This document shows, one piece after another, positions 54,476 to 64,000 of a stretch of DNA of 64,000 nucleotides. Positions within the stretch are counted from its first letter, which is position 1; the number at the start of each line of letters is the position of its first letter. Where the stretch lies: positions 23,676,631 through 23,740,630 of the forward strand of contig ML679970.1 of assembly GCA_007922225.1 (NCBI GenBank), written 5' to 3'. Source of the stretch: Emydura subglobosa. Taxonomy: Eukaryota; Chordata; Testudines; Chelidae. The position numbers and the translations under genes are program-made. A model generated the notes under the pieces. It ran no database searches and had not been told where the DNA came from. It was given only the letters and a program-made list of their open reading frames with translations.

Positions 54476-55419
54476 ACTACACGGTGCCTGTTTTTGGAAA
54501 TTCTCATACTTTGCTTGGAAATTATGGACCAACTCTTAATTAAACTATGATAATCTACACTAGCCAAGGATCTAGTCCACTGTATTTTTTAAACCAGCAC
54601 GCTGGGATATATCACATGGGTGTTCAACACTTATTCCTTTGTGAAATGTAACAAAGAATACTATAGTGGTGAGCACCTTAGACATGTAATAAATAGCCAA
54701 ATAAATCCCCATGTAATAAATAACCAAATAAACCCTCCAAGTCTTCTGTTTCCTAATCCAAATCTCTAAAAGAAATGTAAATTATAAAATTCATACCCAG
54801 ACTTTTCCCGGTTTAATTGATACACATCATATAATTACTATTTATTTTTTCTTTTAATTTGTCTATAGTTGATCTAAGCACTATATAAGGGACCCATGTG
54901 TTTTACAATTAAATACTGCAAATTAATGGCTACACTGGCAGACCCCACCCACTTCTGTGTGAATCATTTAAAAATCACAGTCCGGTTTAGGTCCTAATGG
55001 CCGTCCAGTTTTGTAGTTGCATAATTCCACACAGCCTCTCTTAATTGTGACTATCATGCAACTGCTTTGTGTTGGGGGATACAAATCATTCTTTTGATTT
55101 CAGGATTCTTTTTAGAATTTCTGAACTGTATATTTGATTATATTAGTATTTTAAAATGTAATTAATTGTAGTCTGTAGTTTGACTGTTTCAGTTGTAATG
55201 TGACTGAGTTGGAGACTCACTAGGAATCTATTGTGGTTTCTGTGTGAAGGGTGGTGGCCGTGACCATTGTTTTTCTTGAACTGGCAGAGAGAGAGAGAGA
55301 CACCCACTACAGCTTTTCTATCTCCAGCTTCTATTGTGCAATATAAAGGTTAACTGTTCAAGTGCCTTTTAGGCAGTTGCTTCATTTTATGGAAAGATGA
55401 GAAAATTAAGGCCAGCAGT
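54476..55419. other. Non-coding stretch, no gene seen
   Basis: AT-rich, with a local 20-bp near-duplication at 54688-54730 ('taataaatagccaaataaa' and 'taataaataaccaaataaa') and a (GA)n run near 55287-55300. Confidence 0.55.
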
Positions 55420-55700
55420 CTGATCCGGCAACCCTTACTCACACAAGTAAGTCTTACTCATGCAAATTATCTATTGAAGGATTACACACGAGCCTACCCC
55501 TGCTCCCATCTGAGTCAAGAGCAGAACTCCCATTGATCACATTTTGTGGTCTTAAACCAGGAATGTGCTGAGCACTCTGGCCCTGATCCAGGAAAGCACT
55601 TGGGGATGGGTTTAACTTTTGGCATCTGAGTAGGGCCCACTGAAGTAAAATGTCAGCCCCACCTGTCATCAGATCCAGTTAGGTCAATGGGAGTACTCGC
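55420..55700. repeat. Cluster of short dispersed-repeat pieces
   Basis: 'gatccggcaacccttactca' with 'cttactcatgcaaatta' belongs to the palindromic group. 'ggccctgatccaggaaagca', 'cttggggatgggtttaac' and 'aggtcaatgggagtactcgc' recall another common short repeat also seen near 31905-32010. Confidence 0.5.
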
Positions 55701-57004
55701 ATGCTTAAAATGAAGTTCGTGCTTGCGTTTTGCGGTGGGGCCAGAGTGCTCAGGAGGTTGCAGAACTGAGCCCATCCTGCGGAAGACGGGGTTGGTATCA
55801 GAGCCTAAACTTGGTAGGCCCTGCAGAGTTGAAAAAGAAACAGAATCTAGTCACATAGATCCAGACTCTACTGTCATTTTATGTTGAGTTCAGTAGAGGG
55901 ATTTTAGGTGTACAATCAATGGCATCATTCCAGATTTGCACCAGTATAAATGAGAGGTAAAATTTGACCCTTTAGCTGTAACTTATAACATTTCAGCAAG
56001 TCTCAGTTCCTTCTTTTCAAGCCTGCAAGAATCAGGCTTCACTGGGGAAAAAAAGCCTGAATTTTCTAAGCTGCAATTTGAGAGTTAGGGCCCCCATCAG
56101 CACGATATGGAATGTTTTGCTCATTCGTGCTGTATAAATAAATATCACAAAATGTTTTTTGGACTCTGCCTTGTCTGTTACTGAAACCAAAAGTGTTCGT
56201 GCTTCCAAAAAGACCCGCTGAGGCTAGGTTCACATTTACAGGGATTTTCAGGTTGGCAGGCAGCCACTGGACAACTTATTGAAAAATCAGCTAGAAGTGA
56301 TATACAAGAAAAATACAATTTAGGAGAAGTCAAAAGGTATAACAGACCTCATCTAAAGTTGACAATGATAACAACTAATGAAAAAACCAACAATCTATTT
56401 ATTTTGTAATCATTTAGAGTTCTCAAAAAGTCCCTAAGATTTTCTAAAACTCTAAAATATTGATAGCCATTTTGTCTAATTGAGCTATTCCAGATCATTA
56501 TAGTATTTGGACAGAAAAACCGAGAAATATATCTACTTTTATGAATTGCACACTGGTACTATATTAAAATATAATCATGGTGTTGATGCTGCAAAGAGGA
56601 CAGCAGGGGTGCAAGGACTCTCTTTGCAGGAACAAGGCCTCAGTTTGAGAATAAAGCTGGGATAATCATCTACCATGAATAACTAACACTTTTTCTGTAA
56701 AGACCTTGAAGTCCTCCAGTGTATTTGTTTAAAAGTATTTGCTAACTTCTTCAAAATGGTTTTTGCCATTTGAATACCTCACAAATCAGTTTATTACAAC
56801 TATTCAATAGTCAAACTTCAAAATGCTTGGTTAGGTAACTAAGAGACATGGTATTGTTTCTATTCCCTGATCTTATGTAGCTAACCAGCACAGCATAAAT
56901 TGCAAATTACAAATATTACAAAGGACTATATAATTCAAAATTTGCTTTTGGCAAATAGTCAAAGATTCATGCTTAAAAGTTGCTTTTTCCACAAGCACGT
57001 AATT
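55701..57004. other. Non-coding stretch with a palindromic-repeat piece
   Basis: 'gttgagttcagtagaggga' to 'atttgcaccagtataaatga' (55880-55955) is a decayed palindromic-group member. Otherwise nothing recognised. Confidence 0.5.
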
Positions 57005-57172
57005 CCCTACTATGCCACAAACTTCTTATAAAACTCTGGGGAAGTCACTTACCAGCTCCGTGCCTCAGTTCCCCATCGGTTAAACGGGGATAATAGCACT
57101 TCTCACATGGGTATTGTGAAGATAAATACATTAAATATCTTGGTGTGCAAATACTGTCAGGCCATAGAAATA
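57005..57172 (+). repeat. MIR-like SINE
   Basis: 'tctggggaagtcacttacca', 'ctccgtgcctcagttcccca', 'tcggttaaacggggataata' and 'catgggtattgtgaagataa', ending 'taaatatcttggtgtgcaaa'. Canonical order of the MIR middle and 3' part, the best-preserved copy in the window. Confidence 0.85.
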
Positions 57173-58807
57173 CCTAAAATAGATAGACTTGGCTGGCAGA
57201 GATCAGGAAGAGTTCTATAGAAGCACAATAAAGGTCTGGAATGGATCGAAGCGTGCAAGGGATGTTCATATAAACTGGAGAAATCAGACAAGCCTGCAGG
57301 CTCATTTCTTAGATCAATGCTCCATTATCCCTCCTTTGGGCTTCTGGACCTCTTTAAAGACTGGTCTCACACCTCTGAAATCGGGGTGGGGTTAAATACA
57401 GATTTTAATGGGAGCAGTGCCCTAACAGAACAAAGTATTCTAGCAATCTGTTCTATGTAGGCAATTTTGGTTAAAATGCAATGTCCAGAGAAAATCCAGA
57501 TGCAATGAAGAGCCATAGATTCATTGCCCTCATTTTACATGTGTTAATGGGGCCCTGGCTCTAGACACTTCCACAGTGCAATTAGTAATGATAATGATGC
57601 AGCATCTGTTAGTTGGTAATTTTTTGTGAGCTATCCTCCTTTTTACTTCCAGGTATCCATAGCATAAGTGAGACAAATTTGCAGTTTCAGAATAATCTGA
57701 AGCAATTGTAAAGGGCATGTCAGATCACCACAAGAGTCTACATGAAACACTTTGGCACATAGCTATACAAGTCCTGAGGTAAGAGCATTTTACCTTGATC
57801 ACTTTACTTATTCCTTAATTAGTTAGTTCGTCTTGCTATGCTCTAATTTATAGTTACCCTTCTGGTATGTTATCAGGGAACTGACAGACACAGATGAGAG
57901 AAGGGGGAAGTGGACAATAGGAAATCTGGCTTCTGAGATCAGAAACAACTTGAGACACGGACCTTTCAGGGACAAGCATAAATAAGATGCGAGAGTGAGG
58001 GATGCATTGTCAGAAGAGGCAGGTGTGCTTACTGAAAGATTGCATGATGCATCCATGGGAATTACTATTACTAATAGAACATTGACTGTACTATATGTTT
58101 GTGATCACTGAGCTTTGTATTGAAGGATGCCCAATAATCTGACAATGGGAATAAGCAGCTGCAAGAGGCAAGTGAGGCATAAGAAAGGGGAATAGAAGGA
58201 AAAGATTTAAGATAAGGAAAGTCTCTTAAATACGCTTTAGAGACTATTCTGTAGGTTAAGAAAACTATTGACTATAAACTCCAAAGGGAGTGTTTAAAGA
58301 TGAACAAATCACTAATCAGTGCTGGTGTGACGTAAAAGTAAAAGAAATTAAGGTTTGTCCCTGTGACTGTGCAAAGCAGCAGTGACTAGACCATTACTCT
58401 TTTGTGGAGGATTATCCAAGTAAAATATGGGCACCCTAGGAGCCGTAAGCCCCTAGAAAAATTCATCCCGTTCATATTTGTAAACCATAATTGCTATTTT
58501 CTGGTCTGTGATCCTATCCTTATATAAATTGCCCCTCTAATAAGATTGTTTCTTATTATGGTGAAACAACGTAACAGAATTGGACTGATTTAGATAATAT
58601 TATGGGAAAGCCACGTCTCTGTCCCTCTCAAGAAATTTAAGTGGTTCACTGAACCCTCTCTGTGAGATCTATCCCTCGACTATACCAACTAGAATAAAGA
58701 TTAGGGTCTAATTATACATTCACCTAAATCAACCGAGGGGTAAAGAGGATAACATGAAAAATAAAAGCAAATATTTAGTGGTTATTAATGTTGTCAGAGC
58801 CCTAACT
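57173..58807. other. Non-coding stretch, no gene seen
   Basis: No recognised domain in open frames (57189-57395, 57718-57530, 58056-57823). No clear repeats. Confidence 0.5.
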
Positions 58808-59040
58808 TCATGTGAAAGGAAGTATTTTCTAGTGGTTAGAGCATGGGCTGGGGAACCAGGAATCCTGTGATCAATTCACTCTTAACCACTGTCTTGCGGT
58901 GTGACTTTGGGCAAGACACTTAACTTGTACATACGCTTCCACCTACCCATCAGAAACAATTGGGATGATAGTACTTATTTCACTGTGGGGGAGGGGAAGA
59001 GGAAGGGTTGTAAGGCAATTGATTATCTGAGATCTTCAGA
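58808..59040 (+). repeat. MIR-like SINE with head
   Basis: 'tctagtggttagagcatggg' (A-box-like head), 'gggaaccaggaatcctgtga', 'gtgtgactttgggcaagaca' and 'cttaacttgtacatacgctt', then 'caattgggatgatagtact' and 'gttgtaaggcaattgatt'. A near full-length but decayed copy including the tRNA-related promoter region. Confidence 0.8.
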
Positions 59041-61645
59041 GAAAATATGTAAGAGCAAAGTATAATTAACATCATAATATTTTGCCTGCTAAATGTGAGC
59101 AAGGTAATTTCCAAAGGATCTGCTCACAAACTGGATTCTCTGAACATAGATCACCACCACCCCTTCTGAAGAGGAATGGTATCAGCCACCTCCCTGAGTG
59201 TTTCCCCTTCCTATGGACCCCACAGAGGACAGTCAGGTGTGCCCAGGAATCTATGGGTTGTGTGGGGAACTGATGGATTAGGGAAAGATTTGCTGGGCAT
59301 ACCCCTACTCCCATCAGACTAGTGAGAATAATTAACTTTATTTGGAGCTTTTTTGATGTTGAGAAACACCCTTAAAAGGGGTCTCTCTAGGGCAGCAAGG
59401 GAGCTGCATAAGGACAAGAGCTGCAGAGATAACTCTGTTCCCAGCAGATCCCTGAGTTCTATAAGGACGTAGGGATTTAGCAGAATTTGAGAGTTAGACT
59501 GTGGTCTCTTCTGCAGGGACGAGAAAGGGGGAAATCTCTGCCCCCATCCTTTAAAAGAACAATGCAGAGGGAACATCTCGAGGGGTCTTTTCCCAAAGAT
59601 CATCTTTTCCATATAGGGGCACAACTTGTCATTGTGGTTTTGTTTCTGCATGTATATTTGCACATTTGAAAAGAAAAGAGTTTACATATAACTCAGTGAA
59701 GTATTTCTGTGCTTACGCTGTATCTGTTTAAAGGTGTATTTGGGAGGATAAAAATCAAAGAAACTCACATGTGACAAACATACAAATCTAGCTATAGATT
59801 TATAGTTGTGCTGCAGCCAAATGTACGAGCCACTTTATTGCAGGTGGACACCACATGAATAAATAAAAAATATATAATTTTAAGAAGTGATCTGTGCCCA
59901 GAAAGTATTAATCTCACTATGTTATGTGTTTGGGTATTTTTACTTAGAGGTCTGCACAACAGGTTACTGTATAGAAACAAGCCATTATCTATATCTAAAA
60001 AGCAAATGGGCCAAACACAGCAATGATGTACCACTACATTGAAATCCATGAAATCACACAGGATGAAAATTATTGAAAAATGTAGGCTTAAATAAATCCC
60101 CTAAGACTGATGAGGAAAGTTCTGCATTAGTAAAACTGGTGAGCTACCTAGGGGATGAGAGCAGGAATTGGGACTCTTGTAAAGGTCAAAAAACTGTTTT
60201 CTCACTTTTGTATATTTTTTTCAATTTGAACTTTGGAGAGGTCAGTGATATTCAAAATACCTGTCCCAAATATTGCAGAAGAGACAACATGTCAGAAGCA
60301 CATCACTAGTTTGTAATCCAAAGGTTCAGGTATATAATGGGTTTTTTGCTGAGACCCTAAGTGGTGACAGGCTGCTCTGTCTCCAATCTGTGAGCTAGAG
60401 AGCTGGGCAGAGCAAATGTCTAGGTGTGCTCAGCAACCCCAGTAAACTGCTAACTACCCAGGAGACCTCTCTTTTGTCCATAATGAGAAATGCCATGAAG
60501 TATGCAAAGTAGTACTTTTAGAGCACTAGATGCACTTCCCAGGTATCCCAGGTACCATATTCTGGGGGAAGAGTTAGGCAAGTGGTGCTTGATGTTAGAG
60601 GGACCATGAAGGGGCGGGATCAGTCTTCTTTGCAAGGCCACCTTCATCCAGGTTTTACCTCCTGGATGCTTCCTCTACCTCAATAAAGGTCTACCTCTTG
60701 GGGTACAAAACCCCCAATAATTTTTAGATACCCACTGGGAGGACCATTTTGTAAAATCTTATTTCCTAATGAGCCACCGTGGATGGATGGTTCTCCCAAG
60801 AATTCTGTTACAACTGTATAAATGGCAGTCATTCCCAGGAATACTGTATTTCAGTTGTGACGTTGCTAGGGATGAGATGAAATCTTTGGCCCCAATTTCA
60901 TGGGGTTTGAACCCCCCCACTCACTCTAAAGATGTGAAAATGGCCTCAGCACTCCTTGGTTGGCTTAAGGCTAAAATGAGGACCCTGAGGCAGCAGTCTC
61001 CTAGGAATTTTGGAGGTAACAGGAAGGAGCTATATTTTAAATGTTTGTCCCATTATCCATGTGGGAGAACTCTCTCTCCTGATAGAGTGCTCTTTGGCAG
61101 TTGGTGGACAGATGTAAACAAGCCTTCAAGCTGCAACAAGTTACTGAGCAGCAAATGAGAGTGTGAGAATCTACAGCGCACTAGTTTGCCCTCCAGTAAC
61201 ATCTCTTGTAGAACTGCTACAGCATACTATGCTTTCAAACCCTGAGGGCTTGCCTATAGTTGAAAGTTAATACTGATAAAAGTAGGGTCTGAATTTAAAG
61301 TACAATAGTTATTCCTGAATAATTCTATGTGAAATCTTTTAATCTGGATTAATTTTATGCAAAAACAACCCCTAACTCTGAGAGCTTGTGCTGCCCCTGG
61401 CTTTTCTGCTCCCCTGATGCAAGCTCAGATTCTGCAGATTTCAAAATCTTGGTTCCCTACATATGGATCTCCCATTTTATTTGTCTAAATTTCACAAACG
61501 TACAACAGCCAGCACCTATAGATCCTTTATAGATCCTAGATCTTACAAAGAACAGACCTTTTATCTGCCAGTAACTGTGCTTCTTAATTTATGACATGCC
61601 ATCTGGTACTTCTTCCCATGGACTCCTTGAAATAGAAGCTCCCAC
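59041..61645. other. Non-coding stretch, unclassified segments
   Basis: Segments 59070-59640 and 60340-61160 are less AT-rich and have open frames up to 129 codons (60769-61158), none with a recognised domain, signal peptide or splice context. They may be parts of unrecognised repeats. 'cctcaataaaggtctacctc' (60678-60697) contains a polyadenylation-like AATAAA, as in LTR or retroposon ends, but no partner features were found. Confidence 0.4.
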
Positions 61646-61790
61646 TCAAAATCACTGGCATATATTTTCAAAGCTCTGGGTAGTATTTTAGCTATGACAC
61701 TCTTATTAAAATCAATGGGAGTCATATGACTGAAGCCCCATGAAATGTTTTGAAAATGGACCCCATGGTGATTTTAAGAGCTTGAAGGTT
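61646..61790. repeat. Short dispersed repeat with 'aatgggagtca' centre
   Basis: 'catatattttcaaagctctg' on the left and 'aaatgttttgaaaatggacc' on the right flank 'aaaatcaatgggagtcatat'. This resembles another short palindromic amniote repeat, with 'ttttcaaa' and 'ttttgaaaa' at opposite ends. Confidence 0.5.
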
Positions 61791-62754
61791 CAGAGATCCC
61801 ATTAAATTGTGATTTTTGGCTCACTTAGGCCAATTCTCTTGTTAGTGTTCTAGGAATACTTGCACAATAAGGTAATTAATCTGTTATCATTTCTCTGTAT
61901 TTTCAACACTGGACTTCAATTTTCTGTACCATAGAAAATAGAAAGTCAAACTACAGTGTTGAGTGCCATAAAAATACCTATAAATAATAAACAGGAAACA
62001 GCACAATATAGCAAAATGGTAGTATTTAAACTATTTGAACAATATTTATTTTATTGCTACTTGTCAATAATACCTAGCATGTATGATCATCGGTACCTAA
62101 ATGGATAACTGTCTTGCAAGGGGAATTACTAGAGAAATGCTGCACAAACTGTTTCTTCGCTTTTGTTTAGAATAATTTTGCAACCTTCACATTTTCTCTT
62201 TTCTTTAAAATTTGGGGAAACAGCTATTTTTGCATTGAAAATATGCAAAATATCAAGGTTTGAATGTGAATTATGACATTCACAGACACCTTCCACTCAG
62301 AATGCACCAGTGCTACCCAGGACCACTAAGTTAAGAGATCAGGAAAAAAAAAAATGCAGTCTCTGAATCCCAGCACCACTCATTTGCACCCATCAGCACA
62401 TAGGACCAACATTTAAAATGGCTGCCTGGCTACTAAGGAGTGGGTGGGATTGAACATGTATGTGTACCTGTACGGAGAGATGGTGACAGGCGTCTGCCTG
62501 CAGTGAGGAGATGGCATAGCTGCTGCGGCCTGTTCTTGTTGTCTAGCATCTCTGTGAGCTAGCCTGTCCTTGGCAAGAATCAATAATATTTAGTAAATGT
62601 ACATTATCTTGGAGTTTAAAGTTACCCAAAATATGTAAGATCACGAAGCCAGGATTTTGGTTTTGGCTTCTCAAACAAAGGGATGCTTCTAAGCAATAAA
62701 AACTCATACTATTTATGTATTTAAAGAAACAAAGTATGGTACATACAAACTATG
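61791..62754. other. Non-coding stretch, no gene seen
   Basis: AT-rich, with A run near 62344-62354. Nothing recognised. Confidence 0.5.
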
Positions 62755-62862
62755 ACTTGGTTTCTGCTCTCAGTTACATTAGTGTAAATATGGAGTAACT
62801 TTATTAACTTAATTGGAGTTACTCCAGCTTTACACTGACATAACTGATAGCAGAATGTGACC
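62755..62862. repeat. Palindromic short dispersed repeat, best copy
   Basis: Arms 62762-62800 ('ttctgctctcagttacatta', continuing 'gtgtaaatatggagtaact') and 62815-62855 ('ggagttactccagctttaca', continuing 'ctgacataactgatagcagaa') are reverse complements at roughly 33 of 39 positions. The central 14 bp, 'ttattaacttaatt', is itself nearly symmetric. There is no coding capacity and no clear target duplication. Confidence 0.85.
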
Positions 62863-63334
62863 CTATATGCTATAATCATTAAAATACTGGTCATTCATTA
62901 TCTGTTTGGCTAACAAAGAACAGACATTTAATCCACATTTGTTTCACCAACAGGATATATACCATAAGCATGAAATAGCAACAACTTACTCTAAACTCAA
63001 GTTCTGGAGTTTATTATTTTTTGTTCTCATTTCTGATGACCGCAACTATTTTTCATGAGCAGCTCCATGTAAGTTTTTCTTTAGTTTGTGCCAGCTATGG
63101 AAAAAGGATAATGGGAAAAAATAAATCACAAATATGACAATGGTAGCAGCTGGCATGAATTGCTTTTTTTAGTGTACTGTATTTATTCCTTAGATGGGAG
63201 TGTGTGTTTTGTTTGTATTTTTTGTAAACTAGGGATATAATCCTTAGTAAATTTTCATAAGACCTGCACCAGCTATCAGCTAAGATTATGAGAAATCATA
63301 AGACAAGAGATACTACAAAACAGAATTATCTGTA
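62863..63334. other. Non-coding stretch, no gene seen
   Basis: AT-rich, nothing recognised. Confidence 0.5.
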
Positions 63335-63405
63335 TTGTGGTAGCACTTGGAGGTCCCAATCAAAGATAGGGCCTCTTTGTGGTAGGCGCTGTCCACCCAT
63401 AAATA
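63335..63405 (-). repeat. Dispersed repeat tail, minus orientation
   Basis: 'ttgtggtagcacttggaggt', 'cccaatcaaagatagggcct' and 'ctttgtggtaggcgctgtcc'. Same family as 42222, truncated at about 70 bp. Confidence 0.7.
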
Positions 63406-63848
63406 AAAGATGATCCGTGAAGTTATGATGATTCCATAGCCATATATATACCATGCTTATTATCTGGGACAGAGGCAAAGACGTTCCTCCCTTTCTTGTT
63501 TATTCTTTCACCAAAATTACCCTTTAGAGCAAATATGTTCTACTTGCTTTTTCTGTTAGCTGTTTATATATTAGCAGTTTATAAACGAATTAAAATACAA
63601 ATGAAATTGTATGAACACCAAGAAATATGATCATTTTAAGAACTTTTAGACTGTGCAATATATGCATGTCTATTTGAACTCAAGCTGTCAGCTCTAGTTG
63701 AAGCTAGTTAAACAACAAAAAAGGCAAAATTGAATATAATGCCCTTTTGACATGCCTTTGTAATAAATGATAGAACAGAAATGGCAGAATTCTGTCTCCT
63801 GTGGAAAGTTTTGGTTTTCATCATTTTAAAGGTGAGGCAATAGAGAGA
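63406..63848. other. Non-coding stretch, no gene seen
   Basis: Nothing recognised. Confidence 0.5.
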
Positions 63849-63935
63849 CAGCCGAAATCTGCAATCCTCACTCAGGTAAAATTCTCATTGAAGTCCTGAG
63901 TAAGAATTGCAAGGATTAGATTAAAAAACCCAATC
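63849..63935. repeat. Palindromic short dispersed repeat
   Basis: 'atctgcaatcctcactcagg' is mirrored by 'cctgagtaagaattgcaagg', around 'aaaattctcattgaagt'. Close relative of the piece at 42018-42084. Confidence 0.65.
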
Positions 63936-64000
63936 GCACAATTAACACTGAGTTTTATTGATTAAAAGAAGCATCAATGGGATGGGAACAAATCATATGG

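Noticed and set aside
60769..61158. 129-codon open frame
   Set aside because: No recognisable motif, ordinary for chance frames in a window of this size, and flanking frames are full of stops.
1..64000. CRISPR arrays, bacterial operons, phage or integrated-plasmid content
   Set aside because: No direct-repeat/spacer pattern, no dense coding, and repeat content is of vertebrate type throughout.

Overview
This 64 kb window looks like non-coding DNA from a vertebrate nuclear genome, most likely a non-avian sauropsid and probably a turtle. That placement rests on the repeat mix, not on any gene: chicken-repeat-1 (CR1) LINE 3' ends with the usual 'ttctatga' tail, L2 and L1-type LINE relics, a Penelope-like element, MIR/CORE-like SINE pieces, hAT and PIF/Harbinger-like miniature elements, and many short palindromic 'gtgtaaat...ggagtaact' repeats. 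I see no intact protein-coding gene, no exon I can support, and no tRNA, rRNA or other host RNA gene. All longer open frames are unspliced, show no recognisable cellular domain, or lie inside repeats. The window could be intergenic or sit inside a large intron.

Layout. 1-8 kb: an L1-type ORF1 relic (minus strand), a GC-rich 1.34 kb LTR with a 77-bp minisatellite and a 5-bp target duplication (3411-4750), and a minus-strand CR1 end (5479-5835). 8-18 kb: an L2 reverse-transcriptase tail, a complete hAT-type miniature element with an 8-bp target duplication, a Harbinger-like miniature element with TTA duplication, a Penelope-like element with a GIY-YIG endonuclease and a hammerhead-ribozyme-like motif, and a large GC-rich inverted repeat. 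18-32 kb: a MIR-like SINE, two CR1 3' ends, scattered palindromic repeats and mostly featureless AT-rich DNA. 32-34 kb: a second GC-rich LTR (32743-33712), related to the first, inserted with a 5-bp duplication into an older repeat whose uninterrupted relative lies at about 50.35-51.44 kb. 34-38.8 kb: nearly repeat-free sequence with one perfect 15-bp-arm hairpin. 38.8-48 kb: an unclassified C-rich repeat with TATA-like boxes, a Ty3/Gypsy reverse-transcriptase relic, an L2 relic and a CA microsatellite. 50-64 kb: the older repeat, an unusual LINE relic keeping RNase H and a C-terminal Cys motif, several MIR-like SINEs and more palindromic repeats.

Nothing here works together as a pathway. The interest lies in mobile-element archaeology: two related solo LTRs that carry different internal tandem arrays, one of them nested; a ribozyme-like relic in a Penelope element; and a LINE with RNase H. 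I did not find a convincing new biological system. Family names come from recognised motifs and remembered consensus features and were not checked against a database.
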